A stretch of 64,000 nt of DNA from Amaranthus tricolor (GCF_026212465.1 NC_080056.1:24998673-25062672), one strand, 5' to 3'; positions 24,796 through 38,161 are shown, counted from the stretch's first letter. Translations and numbers: made by a program. The notes: generated by a model from the letters alone, not told the origin.

Positions 24796-27700
24796 TTATC
24801 GACCAGTGAAGGAACTAACTGAAATCCAATTAGAACAAAATTCATGACCATAGTGTGGAGTTGGTTTACCAGAAGAGGTTCTTCTTAGTGTAAAGCCAGG
24901 TTGTTTTGGGTGTGGAAGCACAGTCAGTTCATTCTCAATCATGCAAAGAACATTGGAAATGCTTGGTCGATCTTGAGGGAATTCTTGCACGCACAACAGG
25001 CCGAGTCGTATGCACCTCAATATTTCTGTTAGATAGACCGATTCTGAAATTGTTGGATCAGTCAACGAAAAAATATCATCTTCGTTCCACAATTTCCATG
25101 CCTAAAAACATATTGAAATATAGCTAAATGTTAGATGGCTATTAAGCCTATTACAAACCTTGTACATGGGCGTTTTAGGATACTACTCATCTAGTCGTCT
25201 GACCCTTTAGGATTGCCCGCGATAGTGATACTTTCTAAGGAGATATGTCACTATCGGGGCAATCTAAAAGAGACAGAGAGAGTATTTTTCATGGGGTGTA
25301 AATTGAAATTGAAATCTTCTTACATGGCATAAGAGATTTAAAGACTCCTCGTCCCTGAAACTACTGTTTCTTCTCCCACTGACAATTTCTAGTAGCAAGA
25401 CGCCAAAGCTGAACACGTCTGACTTTTCAGAAAATTGCCCTTCCATTGCGTACTCAGGAGACACATAGCCACTACACAAGAAGTACAAATTAGTTCTAAA
25501 TGGTTTAGTCTTGTACACTCAAAGTCTCAAACACTTTAAATAATGTTAAATTTTTGAAAATGAATCTATGAGTAGGAACTAGGAACTCACTAGGTGCCAC
25601 AAATCCTTTTAGTGTCCCCTTGAACTTCGTTATCTCCAAATATCCTCGCCATCCCAAAGTCTGATATCTTTGAATTTAGATTTCCATCCAGCAAAATGTT
25701 GCTTGCTTTTAGATCTCTATGAATAATCCTTAATTTAGAATCTCGATGAAGATAAAGAAGTCCTCGACATATGCCTAAGATAATATTGAATCGTTTCTTC
25801 CAATCTAGAAGCTTCTTATGACTTAAATCTAATGATGAAATATGTTAGCCTGTCTATGTTAAATGAGAAGATCATCAAACACTTATAGTCATAAACAATT
25901 AAGATTTACCAAAAAGAAGTGCATCTAGGCTTTTATTTGGCATGTATTCATAAACCAGCAGTTTTTCTTCTCCTTCAACACAACAGCCTAACAACTTCAC
26001 AAGATTTCTATGCTGAAGTTTTGAGATCACTAAAACCTCGTTCATAAACTCTTGAAGGCCTTGTCCCGATACTTTTGAAAGTCTTTTAACTGCTATCTCT
26101 TGACCGTCTTCTAACTTTCCCTGCAAATATAAGCATCATAGCTTTAAATTATCTGTTCAAATTAAGACACAAGAACAAAGGGTAACAGAAAATTGGTTTC
26201 ATCAGTTACCTTGTATACAGGGCCAAATCCACCTTTCCCAAGCTTGTTCTTTTCCTGAAAATGATCAGTAGCACTAGCCAATTTTCCGAATTCAAACATT
26301 GGTAAATCTCCAAATTCCCTACTTGTTACATCTTCATGCCTCGAGTTCTGCCTTCGCGCCTTCTTGTTCATCAATCTTGCTAGTCCTACAACACTATCTC
26401 ATAAGCAAAAATACCCGGAAAAGATAAGTGTCAAAGAACCAACTCAACCAAAAACTTAAGTTGATGGTTGACGCCCCAAGATATGTTATATACTTTAATA
26501 CGCCCCCTCGCACAAGACCTCTTTGGGCTAGAACTGTGGATGCAGCACAGGTCCTCCTTATACCTGGCCCTAAATATTCCATTTTACATGAGGGGTAGTT
26601 GAAATTCAAACCTGTGACCTCTTGTCACGCTGGGTCTGATACCAGGTCAAAAACCAACTCAACCAAAAGCTTACGCTAATGGTTGAGACTCCAAGATATG
26701 CTATATTAACAAAAAGTTTTCTCTCGGAGATTTTGTATTATTAACATGTACAAGATTTTATCTTTATTTAAAACCTAATAGAATGTGCAGAAGAAGAGGT
26801 AAAACTCACCATTTCTTTTACTCAACCGCCTCCATAAACAGAACATGATGATGAGCACAATAGTAGCTGTTCCAATAAGCAATATTACCAAAAGAATTAT
26901 TTTCTTTTTATCATCTTTACTATCAACAGAACCTTGCTGCTGATCAGATTTATCTGAATTAACAACAAAATCATGATTAATGATAAATATGTTAATAAAA
27001 ACTGAAGCTGCAATGTACGTAGTATGAGCACAACACAAAAAGAAGAGATTCAGAACAGGAAAATGCACCTAATTCTGAAGGAGCTAAACGAATCGAAAGA
27101 TCAACGCCCTTAGTATTGATTAAACTTTTAGAAGCACCAGTCTGAATGTCGATCAAGCTGTTGTTCCAAGTCATACAGCCAGAATTTGATATATAAGAAT
27201 AAGCTAAACACGTACATCTTCCTAGGCACTGACTCCTACATTCATCTTCATTATTTGTCGAAACCAAAAAGCCACCATCTGGTAATTTCATATGCCATAA
27301 CTTCAAAAACGTGTCTGCAGTTTTCCCTTTAGTCTTACCGTCACACTGCAATACTGTTTTCCGAACACACCCACTAGTCCAATTTCCTCTGCTCCATTCT
27401 TGTTTGTTTCTCGGCACAAACCCCTTTAAACAATCACAAATCGGAGATGCTTTTGGATTACAAATCCCGAATGCTCCACACTTGCTATACTCATCGCACT
27501 CAGATTCTCGAGACTGCCACAAAATCTCCCACTTTCGAGTATCAGCATTCCATTGCTTTAACACAAGGTTACCATCAAAAGTCACTACAACATGTTGTAG
27601 TTTTGATTGATTCCCAAACGTAAATCCATAGTACGCTCTTCCTTCATTGTCGTTAATAATACTAACAACCGAATCTTTTCCAAAGAATACATTACCATCC

Positions 27701-28365
27701 CATGCATTACTACGCCAATAAGGACGACCATTATTCAATATAAACAAGTGAAGAGGGTAATGAGTACTACCCCCAGCTGTAAAGTTACCAATCGATGGAT
27801 CAGAAATGTTCTTCCATGATCGAAACAATATTTGCTTATCATTCAGACTGTCGTTAATAGGAAGCTTCATCTGAAGCAAAATTAATGAATCTGTAGGATG
27901 ATCAAAACTCTGCCAGATCATTGCATCACTAGTATTTGAATACAGGGCAAAATTTCCATCTTCTGAAAGTTGTGCATATGTTTCGTTTACCTCATTTCCT
28001 GTCAGATTAGAAGACCAAAAGGTTTTATTTTGTCCATTTAAGAGTTGAAGATTTCCATCCTCGGATATTTTGAGCACCCCAGAAGAATCAGTGATTGGAT
28101 TATTCCTGTTAGCTACCCATACAATTTCCAACAAGTCGGATTCTTTGATATTATACCATATCCCAACATAACGATTAGTCGAGTTGATGGGGCTGAAAAA
28201 CCCAAGTTTGAAAGTACCATTCTGTATTGTTCCTGGATCACTAAGAAATTGAGTCTTTGTAATGTAATCTTGAGAGGAACCCAGATTACATATCATAAAA
28301 CAAGACAGAAAGAGAACAAGAATGTGCATATGATCCATAATATGCACATAAGATTTCTTTTTCAT
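24796..28365 (-). CDS. G-type lectin S-receptor-like serine/threonine protein kinase
   Basis: Seven exons, all joined by GT..AG with consistent phases: 28365-27069, 26953-26810, 26385-26210, 26120-25910, 25828-25591, 25471-25324, 25101-24796. The total is 2520 nt, about 839 residues, the usual length for the family. Exon 1 has a signal peptide ([19 protein letters not shown]), a bulb-type lectin domain ([11 protein letters not shown]), the S-locus glycoprotein/EGF-like region ([14 protein letters not shown]) and a PAN domain ([12 protein letters not shown]). Exon 2 carries the membrane helix ([20 protein letters not shown]). Kinase landmarks are [38 protein letters not shown] and SPEYAM. It sits in the plasma membrane and probably senses an extracellular ligand; the ligand is unknown. 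I see no disabling change. Met at 28338 is an alternative start. Confidence 0.95.
26420..26720 (-). mobile_element. SINE-like insertion in intron 2 of the receptor kinase
   Basis: On the minus strand this stretch contains GACCTGGTATCAGACCC and a box-B-like AGGTTTGAATTTC, then a G-rich GAGGGGGCGTATTAAAG and AACATATCTTGGGG. The segment AACCAACTCAACCAAAA...CCAAGATATG occurs twice in direct orientation (about 26438-26492 and 26651-26706), either end duplications or two partly overlapping copies. It lies wholly within the intron (26809-26386). The family is not named. Confidence 0.45.
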
Positions 28366-29843
28366 ATGAAGTTTTCTGGTCTATCTTTTTATTACATATA
28401 TAAAGCATATCTTAACTGTATTTAATTTTAATAAGGGATTAAATTAATTATTATCAGTCTTTGTCTATCCCCTATAATAGTTCTTGAATAAGTATCTAAC
28501 TAGAAGTGGCAATGGTTCAAGCACTTGAGACCTATTGGAGACTGTGAGCCGACCCTCTTTCAAGTGAGTTTTAAACACGTCAGACTTTAAAACAGGATCT
28601 TTATTATATAAATGGGGCGGGATGAATATAGATTTTTGACGGGTTTTAAGCAAGTCATGTTAGGTCAGACTTGACAAGTCGACATGTACCGTATTTAAGC
28701 CAGCCTGCTTGGCTTAGACCATATAAGGTCTAACCATGCTTCATCTCAACCAATAACTCAATACTTAAAAATTTATATAAGGAGACTAATAATACTACTT
28801 TACAATGATCCAATTAAAATTGGAAAGCCAAATTCTGTTGATGAGATTAACCAATTGATTAGACACTATTCAATATTGTTAAAATCATCATATTGAATAC
28901 TGCAATTTTTTATCTTAAGTTGTGACATTAGCAATTTTTTTTATTAAAGGGAATGTCAATAAAATTTATTTTAAGTAAAACTTCTTGGAGTTTGACTTTA
29001 TTCAATTATAAAAATCCAAGATCAATTATTTGGGGTTATTATTTTGGAAGTATCAAATAATTTTTTACTTAAATATTACTTCTTAACCAAGAAATAATAT
29101 TTCAAATCGGAGACTTGATCCTATAAAAAAAAAATAATATTTCAAGAAACAATATTTATTACTCAATTATATTCACTCCTAGTACATGCTCGAGACAACA
29201 CCCGATTCTCAGATAATCCATAATATTCACAAAATTTTTTCATATGATGAAATTTACAATTTACAAATGTATTTACCCAAATAGTACGTCTGTTCTTAGT
29301 ATAAGCCTATCTTAGTCAGATGTTTAGTTTGTGTCTTGTAGTGCTAGTGCCCATTACAGCAACTTGTTGGTTTGGCTCCTTGTATGGCTCATATTCTATG
29401 GACTATGCAAAATTGGAAAAATTTGGCCATGATGACTGTTGACTTGTTGTCAACTACGTTAAGTTGATTTTTCTCCTGTACATTGCTGACTAATTGACCA
29501 ACTATAGCTATAGAATAGAAAGGATATACATTTTTCTCATCAGTTGTTTCATCTATTCTCTTAATGACTAATAACACGAATAATCAAGCTTGCATCCATT
29601 CAAGGAAATCTAGACTCGAATCTGCTTAGGCTACGGCCCGAGTCATTTAGTAACATTGAACACGAAAAAATTTTACACAAATTGGTTCGGCGTGCATGTA
29701 GTAGTGAGGTTTAGTCCACCCTATACTAGTATCGAAGTTTCGCCCATGTGTGCGTTAATCGGAAACAAAATCTTTATTATAAAAAAGGATACAGTTGCAT
29801 TTGACAACTTTGAATCACAATCTAGATGAATCATATGGCATTA
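28366..29843. other. Upstream region of the receptor kinase and spacer
   Basis: A TATATAAAGC element lies about 28397-28406 on the plus strand, not clearly oriented for the kinase. The rest is AT-rich with no recognised gene. A promoter for the kinase must begin here, but no element can be assigned. Confidence 0.4.
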
Positions 29844-29851
29844 GAGTGAAG

Positions 29852-30847
29852 CTAGGAAACACGGACACGCCCCTGGACCTGCGTGTCACGTTTCGGACAC
29901 AGACACGCGACGGACACGCGAAAATCCGTGTCCGACACGCCAAATGAAGTGTCCAATATTTTAATATTTTTCCGGACACGTGGACACGGTAAGGACACGC
30001 GACTGACACGGCAAGGACACGGAAGGGACACGTGCCCCACGTGTTTTTTTTAAAAAAAAAAAAAAAAAAAAACGAAAACAGGGGCTTGGTTACTCAATTA
30101 CTCCCTTCCGCAAACCCGCACTCTCTCTCACTCTAAACCTAAAAACTCTTCCTCCAGTCGCTGTCGCCTTCCCGCACGGCGGCACCATGCCACCGTCAGG
30201 CGCCGGCTGTTTCTCGCCTGCTCCATCACAGACGTTGTCGGTGCTGCTGCCTGCTGCCTGCAGTGGGTTGCTCGAGCCTCGATTCGAAGTTTGGTTGTTC
30301 GAACACAGTCGAATCCTAATCCCTAAAGATCGAAATTTTTGATTTTGTTTAAGGTATTTTCACTCTTTATCCTAAATCCTAATATTTAAATAAAATCTAG
30401 GGAACAACAAGGTTGTGGGATGTTGGAGGAGGTGACTTTGGAAATCTAGAAGATTCTATTTGTCTTGGCATGGCGGATCTTTCTCTTGATGAGCCCGAGT
30501 TGGAAACTACTTTTGTAGTGGAGGATGATGATGGATGTCATATGGATGATGTGTTATGATCAAACTTAAATTTACCTATTTATTTGGTTTTCTTTGATTT
30601 GGTTTGTATGACTATTTTTAAATACTCATGTTGTTTATTTGGTACTTATTTACATTTTATGTGAGTTTTATGTTTTTAAAGTGTTTATATACATATATCA
30701 AATGAAAGATTGTAAAATTATCTTTAATTTGATATATTTATTATATCACCATTTTCGTGTCCCCATGTCCACCATTTTTAAGTTGGCGTTTTCCCGTACT
30801 TGTGTCGTGTCCGTGTCCGTGTCCATGTCCGTTTTAGTGCAACTTAG
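29852..30847 (+). mobile_element. hAT-A: 996-bp non-autonomous hAT transposon with 8-bp TSD
   Basis: The octamer GAGTGAAG flanks it perfectly (29844-29851 and 30848-30855). Ends are CTAGGAAACACGGAC on the left and, reversed, CTAAGTTGCAC...AACGGAC on the right. Both ends are crowded with GACACG / CGTGTC words. Inside, a poly-A-like run (30051-30072) and a CT-rich leader are followed, after an intron-like part, by an ORF end reading GGGDFGNLEDSICLGMADLS and LDEPELETTFVVEDDD, stop at 30557. This resembles the C-terminal tail of hAT-family transposases. It is therefore an internal-deletion derivative that keeps the transposase 5' and 3' parts. Confidence 0.85.
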
Positions 30848-30939
30848 GAGTGAAGACATATTGTATTATGACTTACAGAAAGGAAGAGTAAATGAAATTT
30901 CATCAGTTGACAGTATTATTACTTCTGCTTATGCTTATG

Positions 30940-31145
30940 ACTAGTGATGGCCACGATCCGGGTTGGGCCGTTTCTGTTCCGGTTCCATCCGGTTTCGGTT
31001 CCACCCGGTTCCGGTTCCATTTGGAACCTGATTCGAACGTTCCGGTTCCGGTTCTGGGCGGTTCCAAACGGTTCCTTGGCGGTTCATGAGGCAGTTTCGG
31101 CGGTTCCAACTCGGGGGTCGGGCGGGTCGGACCATCGGTTCCATT
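30940..31145. repeat. GGTTCC-rich terminal region of hAT-B
   Basis: Beginning AGTGATGGCCACGATCCGGG, the sequence carries about a dozen GGTTCC / CGGTTCC words. Clusters of short repeats near the ends are typical of hAT elements, and the transposase coding end lies next to it. The opposite terminus was not found. Confidence 0.6.
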
Positions 31146-31466
31146 TTTATTTTTCCTTTAAATATAATATAAAAATACCATAATAATGCGGACGTATCAC
31201 GTACCTTTGATGATTACTTGATTATTAGCGAAATTCATTGCTTGTCATTGTTATTAAAATATTTACTAAAAAGAATAAAAAAAATAAATTAATAAGAAAC
31301 GATAAAGATGATTAATAAAAAAAGAGGGAGAAAATGGACTTGAACTTAGTACCCGAAGGAATACTAAGCTGAATACGTATCCCGAAGGAATCAAAGCCCA
31401 CGTAGTTCTTTGTCATACCTTTTATTTGTAGTTGTTGAATGTTGATTGATCATTGTCCGATTGATC

Positions 31467-33630
31467 CTATTCGTCTTCGTCATCATCATCTGGTTGGTTA
31501 GATGCTTCCGCTGACTCTCCTCCTGACGATGATGCAGATGTATCCATCATCATCCATGGATCATCATCATCGCCTTGATCATCATCGTTCTTTAGTCCTT
31601 GTGTTCGAAGCTCTGTTTGATCCCAATCTTTCTTGCAAACACATATTTGAATACTATGTGGAGCAAGACGAGATCTCTTTTCGTCTAAAACTCTTCTACC
31701 TGCACTAAAAGCAGACTCCGACACAATTGTAGAAGCAGGAATTGCAAGGATATCCTTTGCAATTCTCGATAATATGGGAAATTTTATAGATTTTTCTTTC
31801 CACCAATCTAAAATATTATAGTTACCTTGATCAATTTCAAAGTAATGTTTAAGATAATTATTTAATTCTAAATATGAAGTGGAGGGTGAAGAAGAAGATG
31901 ATCCTACAAAACTATCATCTTGGCTTATTATGTTAACTATTACGGAATTATAATAAGAGGGACGTGCCGAGACGCTAGCACGCCTAGACGTATCGCGACT
32001 TGGGTTATATACTCTAGCATATAGTAATCATAAAGTTCTGCTAAAAGTTTTTTACAAGTTCCAACATAATTATGTACATCACTAGACAGGCGATCTAATG
32101 ATTGGTAGTCTAATCCAATTACTTTAGTAAGGACTTCTGTCTTAAAACATGGGTCTATATTTGTCGCAATTCCATAAATTAAAGAAAAATCAGTAAAATA
32201 TGTCTTCCACTTGTCCATCATATCTGCAAGAATCGGCATTAAATATGTGTTAGTATCATCATGCGAATGTTTAACAAGATGATAAAAAATAGTAATACAT
32301 TCACTTATTATTAAGTGGACGTTTGGTTCGTAAACATATGAAAAAATTTTAGTTGCGTGGTCATACACTTCTAATATTTTCTGTACACCTATAGCTAGTT
32401 CCCATGTGTCATCACTTATATAGCTATTTTTACACTCACTATAAAGTTGTGTTATAACTGGACGATAAGCAATCGCTTTTTTTAATAAATCGTGGGTTGA
32501 GCCCCAACGTGTAGGAGTATCTAATGACCAATACACTTTTTTTAGTTGATAATGGTCACATATTGCTTATATCTTCTCTTTACCTGTCCAACTCTAAGCC
32601 ACTTCACTATGTCTGTAATGGGATCTAATAAATCACTTAATTGTTTTATACCTGCTTGGCAAGATAAGTTTACTATATGAGCACAACAACGTACGTGTAA
32701 TAGTTTACCCCCAAGGATAAAACTAAATGCAGGTTCGTTATACAAAAGTTCGATGCATTTAATGTTGGCGGTTGCATTATCGGTAGAACAACAAAATATC
32801 TTATCTAATAAGTTCCATTCTTTACATATCTTTATTAATCTGTATTTTATGTTTTCACCCGTATGTCTTTCGAGCATTACCTCAAAAGCAACTATTCTTT
32901 TTTGAATAATCCAATTTTGATCTATCCAATGTGCTGTTACACACATATAAGCTTCTAAATGTGGGGGAGCAGACCAAATATCAGTTGTTATGCTAACCCT
33001 ACCATTAAAAGATTTAAACATTTCTACTAATTCATAGCGCATTGATTCATATAATTTAATTGTGCGTCATTTAAGAGTGTTCCTAGGGATTGCTCTATAT
33101 TGTGGTTGCAAAGTTTTTCTAGTGTAATGCTCGTATGCGCTACTTTCACCATGGTTAAATGGCAATTCATCACAAATTACATATTTAGAAAATTCATCAA
33201 TCATATCATTACGATTATATTTAAAAGGCATACCTCCGCTGGGAATGTCTCACTGTCGGCTTCCACTTGTGGTCCCGCTGCCGCTTCTTTGCCAAATGTT
33301 TGTTAAAAGATCCCGTACCACCACCTAACACGTATTCACAAAACACAATAAATGAATTTTTAATACTTTCTTGATTTATAAAATATGAATATCATGTTTG
33401 TATAAAAAACTTAAAAAGTATTTACCTCTGGTGAAATTGTATGAAACTAAGGGATTTACTCCTTGACTTTCACAAATTTGACAAGTGCATAAGAAAACAT
33501 CTGGATTGTCGGTTGGTTCTTTTGTAAAATACGACCACACATGTGAAACAGCTCTACCACTAGAAGGTGGCATTGCCAGAAAAGGTTGTCTTACTGGTTC
33601 ATCTTCATCTAAATTTAAATATAAAGACAT
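31467..33630 (-). pseudogene. hAT-B transposase, broken
   Basis: Pieces in order on the minus strand: a BED-type start (HVWSYFTKEPTDNPDVFLC, CQICESQ) from 33630; the catalytic-domain part SITTDIWSAPPHLEAYMCV, CCSTDNATAN and CCAHIVNL (33042-32542); a shift near 32540 to VYWSLDTPTRWGSTHDLL (32536-31940); stops near 31940; and the C-terminal dimerisation domain FPILSRIAKDILAIPASTIV, SESAFSAGRRVLDEKRS (about 31915-31640) with a very acidic end, stop at 31467. The domain order fits an Ac/RICESLEEPER-like hAT transposase. Several frame breaks make it non-functional. Confidence 0.9.
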
Positions 33631-33639
33631 ATAGTCATT

Positions 33640-33860
33640 GAAAGTATGTTTTCCTTACTTCTCTTTTTATTATTTTTCCAATGCTCAATTTTCAAATATA
33701 ATAATATTTTTTCATATAGGTGATCTGCATGAGAATGTAGATGCACAATTGTTAAGTGATAGTTATGAAGCTAGAACATTTGGTGGTTCATGCGAAGTTG
33801 ATAGAGATGATTTGGGTGACGGTGATGATCTATATATAAACTACCAATGGAGAAATTGAT
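33640..33860 (+). pseudogene. Terminal-exon-like remnant on the plus strand
   Basis: After TTTTTTCATATAG/G at 33707-33720 a short frame reads DLHENVDAQLLSDSYEARTF then GGSCEVDRDDLGDGDDLY, stop at 33857, followed by an AT-rich 3' UTR-like stretch to 34030. It could be the tail of another hAT-type gene, comparable with the acidic tail at 30557. No firm family. Confidence 0.35.
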
Positions 33861-34070
33861 GGTGATGATATATGGAAGCTTTGGATATGATGAGTGATGA
33901 CATTAAAGTTAATTTTAAATCTTTAATATGTTAATAAATATGTATTTTGATTATTTTGAAACCTGTATTTTGACATTGTTTTTGCTAGTATCTTCGTTCT
34001 TTTATGATTACTAAGGTTTATTATTATATCCTTGGTTTATATGTGTTCTAAATATATTGTGAGTGGTGTC

Positions 34071-34300
<230 letters not shown>

Positions 34301-34990
34301 GAGGGATCCAATGAGAAGGGGTATGAAAATGAGAAGGATTTTGAGCCGTCGATTTCTCAAAGATCTAATGGTCTGGATATCAAGCCGGAAAAATAGGGCA
34401 AGTCAAAAAAAATGCTGATTCGGTTTTTTTGAAGAACAATAGCGCCTTCTGTTCTAAGCTATACTCTTCGAAAAACCTTCAAAACCTTCGAAAAACCTTC
34501 GATTTCTTCTGCGAAATCTTCCTCTTCTCTTGAATTAAGGTATGCAAATTAGAAATTGACCATTTTATAGTTTTTATTTTTCGATTTGTTTTGATTTATT
34601 TCTTAGTTTTCGTTTTCTTCTGCGAAAATCTTCCTCTTCTCTTGATTTCTTAGTCTGCCAAAAATCTTCACTTGTTTTCGATTTCTTATGTGTACGTGTT
34701 ATAAATTCAGATTTGTTTTGATTGATTTCTTAGTTTTTCATTTTCGTTTTCGATTTAGTATCTTCAAAACTCAGAGTCAGATTTTCATTTTCGTTTTCTT
34801 TGTTGATTTTGATTTACAGACTTAGATCTTGATTTGAATCTTCTTCTTCCCTTGAATTAAGGTATGCTAATTGAAGATTTACATTTTAGCATTTATGTAT
34901 CTTCAAAACTCAGAGTCAGATTTTCATTTTCGTTCTCCTTGTTGATTTTGATTAACAGACTCAGATTGAGATTTACAAAAATTGCTTAAT

Positions 34991-37900
34991 ATGGAAGATT
35001 CACCAAAAACTTCCAACAATGAAAAAGAATTGTCAGAAGGTAATGTTATTATGTTCTTCAAAAAAAAAATACTAAGTTATGATTGTGCATATTTACTGTC
35101 TTCTCTTTTGTAAGTTTGAAAAATCTTTGTTGCAAATGTGAATGCTACTATGTTCTTAGAAAAAGATACTATGTTATGATTAATGGTTACTATGACTATG
35201 TATAGCTATTGTCTTCTCTTTTGTAAGTTTGAAAAATCTTTGTTGCAAAAGTGAATGATACTATGTTCTTAGAAAAAGATACTATGTTATGATTAATGGT
35301 TACTATGACAATGTATAGCTACTGTCTTCTCATTTGTAAGTTTAAAAAATCTTTGTTGCAAATGTGAATGCTACTATGTTCTTAGAAAAAAATACTATGT
35401 TATGATTAATGGTTACTATGACTATGTATAGCTACTGTCTTCTCTTTTGTAAGTTTGAAAAATCTTTGTTGCAAAAGTGAATGATACTATGTTCTTAGAA
35501 AAAGATACTATGTTATGATTAATGGTTACTATGACATTGTATAGCTACTGTCTTCTCTTTTGTAAGTTTGAAAAATCTTTGTTGCAAATGTGAATGCTAC
35601 TATGTTCTTAGAAAAAGATACTATGTTATGATTAATGGTTACTATGACAATGTATAGCTACTGTCTTCTCTTTTGTAAGTTTGAAAAATCTTTGTTGCAA
35701 AAGTGAATGATACTATGTTCTTAGAAAAAGATACTATGTTATGATTAAAGGTTACTATGACTATATATAGTTACTGTCTTCCTTTTTTTAATTTTAGAAA
35801 ATCTTTGTTGCAAAAGTGAATGCTACTATGTTCTTAGAAAAAGATACTATGTTATGATTAATTGTTACTATGACTATGTATAGTTACTGTCTTCTTTTTT
35901 TAATTTTGTAAAAACTTTGGATTGTTATACAGGGACTCAAACTCCAAGAACTATAACACAAGTTACCCCCAATGGTTCTACATTATGGATTCCTCATTGT
36001 GAGTTTGATAAAAAGCCATCTGTTGGTATGACTTTTGAAAACTTAGAGAAAGCCTTAGATTTTTATGGTAAATATGCTGAAATTTGCGGTTTTGATATAC
36101 GTTCATCTACTAGCTACAAAAATAAGGGTATTTTTGTTTTAAAATATTTTGTTTGTAGTAGGGAGGGTATCATAAAACCTAAACCTAAGAAAAGTGCAGA
36201 TGTTGTTCCACGTTATAAGAGATCAACCAAAAGAATTGGTTGTAAAGCTAGATTGATTTTGAAATATGACATAGTGAAGCGAACATACCATGTTTTAAAA
36301 TTCGAAGAGGCGCACAATCATTGTCTATTTAGCCCTACATCGCGTCAATATTTATTGGGTAATAGGAAAATGACTTTGTTACACAAAAATTTCATATCTA
36401 AGAATGCACGGGTTAATATAGGACCGGTTAAATCCTTTAGATTGTTTAAGGAAAATGTTGGGGGTTATGAGAATGTGGGAGTGACAATGCAAGATTTTAA
36501 AAATTTCCATAGGGATTTGAAAACATATATTAAAGGAGATGATGGGAAGATGTTGATCGAGAATTTTATCAGAAAAAGAGATATTTACACGGGGTTTTAT
36601 TTTGATTATGCTTTAGATGAGGAGGACCACATTTCACGTTTATTTTGGGCCGATGCGATAAGTAGAAAGAATTATTGCTTATTTGGAGAAATGGTTACTT
36701 TTGATTGTACTTATAAAACCAATAAGTATAGCATGGTTTTAGCCCCTTAAACTGGTGTAGATCATCATAAGTCTTGTATTACATTTGGTATAGGTTTATT
36801 AGCTAAGGAAGATAGTGAATCTTTTGAGTGGTTATTTAGCACTTTTTTACATTGTATGGGGGAGTGTATGCCAACATATTTGATAACTGATCAAGACCCT
36901 GCAATGAAAATTGCGATTAAAAATGTATTTCCAAATACAATACACAAACTTTGCATGTGGCACATCATGAGTAAAGTTACTGATAAAGTTGGACCGGAAT
37001 TGAACAAAAATGAGGATTTTTTGAAAGAATTAAATGGGTGTGTTTGGAATATTGATCAAGAAGAAAATGAATTTGAGGAAAAATGGGAGGGAATTATGAC
37101 CAAATATAATCTTCAAACAAATAAATGGTTTAGTAGTATATATAGTATACGAGATCAATGGATACCCGCATATTTTAGGGATATCCCATTGGGGGGGGGG
37201 GGGATTTTGAGAACTACATCCCGATCAGAAAGTGTTAATAGTTTCTTTAACCATTTTTCAAACCCTCACGTGACACTTGTTGAATTTTATATGAGTTATG
37301 AAAGTGCAATGGATGCACAGAGGTACAAACAAGATAAGCTCAATGCTGAATCACTTCACACAAATCCACAATATAAAACACCATTGCCGATTGAAAAACA
37401 TGCCGGTGAAGTCTATACTAGAAAATTTTTCTTTTCTTTTTCAACATGAAGTTTATAAGTCTTGTTTCAACACTTACATTCAAAATATCAAAAAGTTTGA
37501 AAGTGTGGAAAGTATAACTGTTTTGGACTCAACGGTAAGTAAGATGTACAAGGTGAAATTTATTCTGGGAAGTTCAATTGATGAGTTGAAGGTTGATTGT
37601 GATTGCAAGTTATTTAAACGGACAGGAATATTATGTTCCCATGCGATTTGTGTCATGAGTGCAAGACAAATAACACAAATACCAAAGCAATATGTTTTAG
37701 ATCGTTGGACGAAGCTAGCATTAAAGAAGCCTATTTTTTATTTGCATGGGAATCTGATTGAAGATAGAAAAAAGTTTGACAACGTGGGGAAGTTGTTGGG
37801 GGAAGTTTGGTGTGAAATTTTCAATTGTGTAGGTTTAGCTCAAAGGAGTGAGAGTGATTTACAATCACTTTTACAAAACCTAAAAGATATGAGTAGAAAA

Positions 37901-38161
37901 TTGGAGGAAAGTGATGATGTGAGGGTGGACATTACTAAAGAGCAACAAATCGAATTATTAGTAGGCACAAGTTCATCTTCGACAATAGAAATACAAAACC
38001 CAATCCAATCAAAGAACAAAGGAAGAAGGCAAAGAATAATTGGGGAAAAGGAACAAACTATTGAGCAAAGCAAGAAGCCCAAAAGAAAGTGCAAAACTTG
38101 TGGTAAATTTGATTATCATGATAGTCGAAATTGCCCATCAACAAAAGATACCCCCACTTAA
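34991..38161 (+). pseudogene. FAR1-like MULE transposase, two exons, broken
   Basis: Exon 1 (34991-35039, MEDSPKTSNNEKELSE) joins exon 2 at 35933 in frame across an 893-bp intron with GTAATG donor and TTGTTATACAG acceptor. Exon 2 has the FAR1 DNA-binding domain (EKALDFYGKYAEICGFDIR, GCKARL), the MULE transposase core (MVTFDCTYKTNKYSMVLAP, LITDQDPAMKIAIKNVFP, KLCMWHIM), the SWIM zinc finger (CDCKLFKRTGILCSHAICVM) and a C-terminal knuckle (CKTCGKFDYHDSRNC). Breaks: a TAA at 36748, an over-long G run near 37190-37203, and a shift near 37430. It would bind the terminal repeats and catalyse excision and insertion if intact. FAR1/FHY3 light-signalling regulators derive from this family, but the terminal repeats and repeat company make a transposon copy far more likely. 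Confidence 0.92.
35025..35930 (+). repeat. 113-bp tandem repeat array in the transposase intron
   Basis: The word GTGAATG recurs at 35138, 35251, 35364, 35477, 35590, 35703 and 35816, exactly 113 bp apart. Copies alternate between AATGTGAATGCTACT and AAAGTGAATGATACT, so the real unit is a 226-bp dimer for most of the array. Each copy holds several TACTATG words. The array fills nearly the whole intron. Confidence 0.95.

Noticed and set aside
29815..30040. Overlapping minus-strand ORFs rich in Arg, Val and Cys
   Set aside because: They are read from the GACACG repeats at the hAT-A end in several frames.
35917..38161. A host FAR1/FHY3 light-signalling gene
   Set aside because: Inverted ends, internal arrays, a neighbouring MITE with the same ends and frame breaks all point to a transposon copy.
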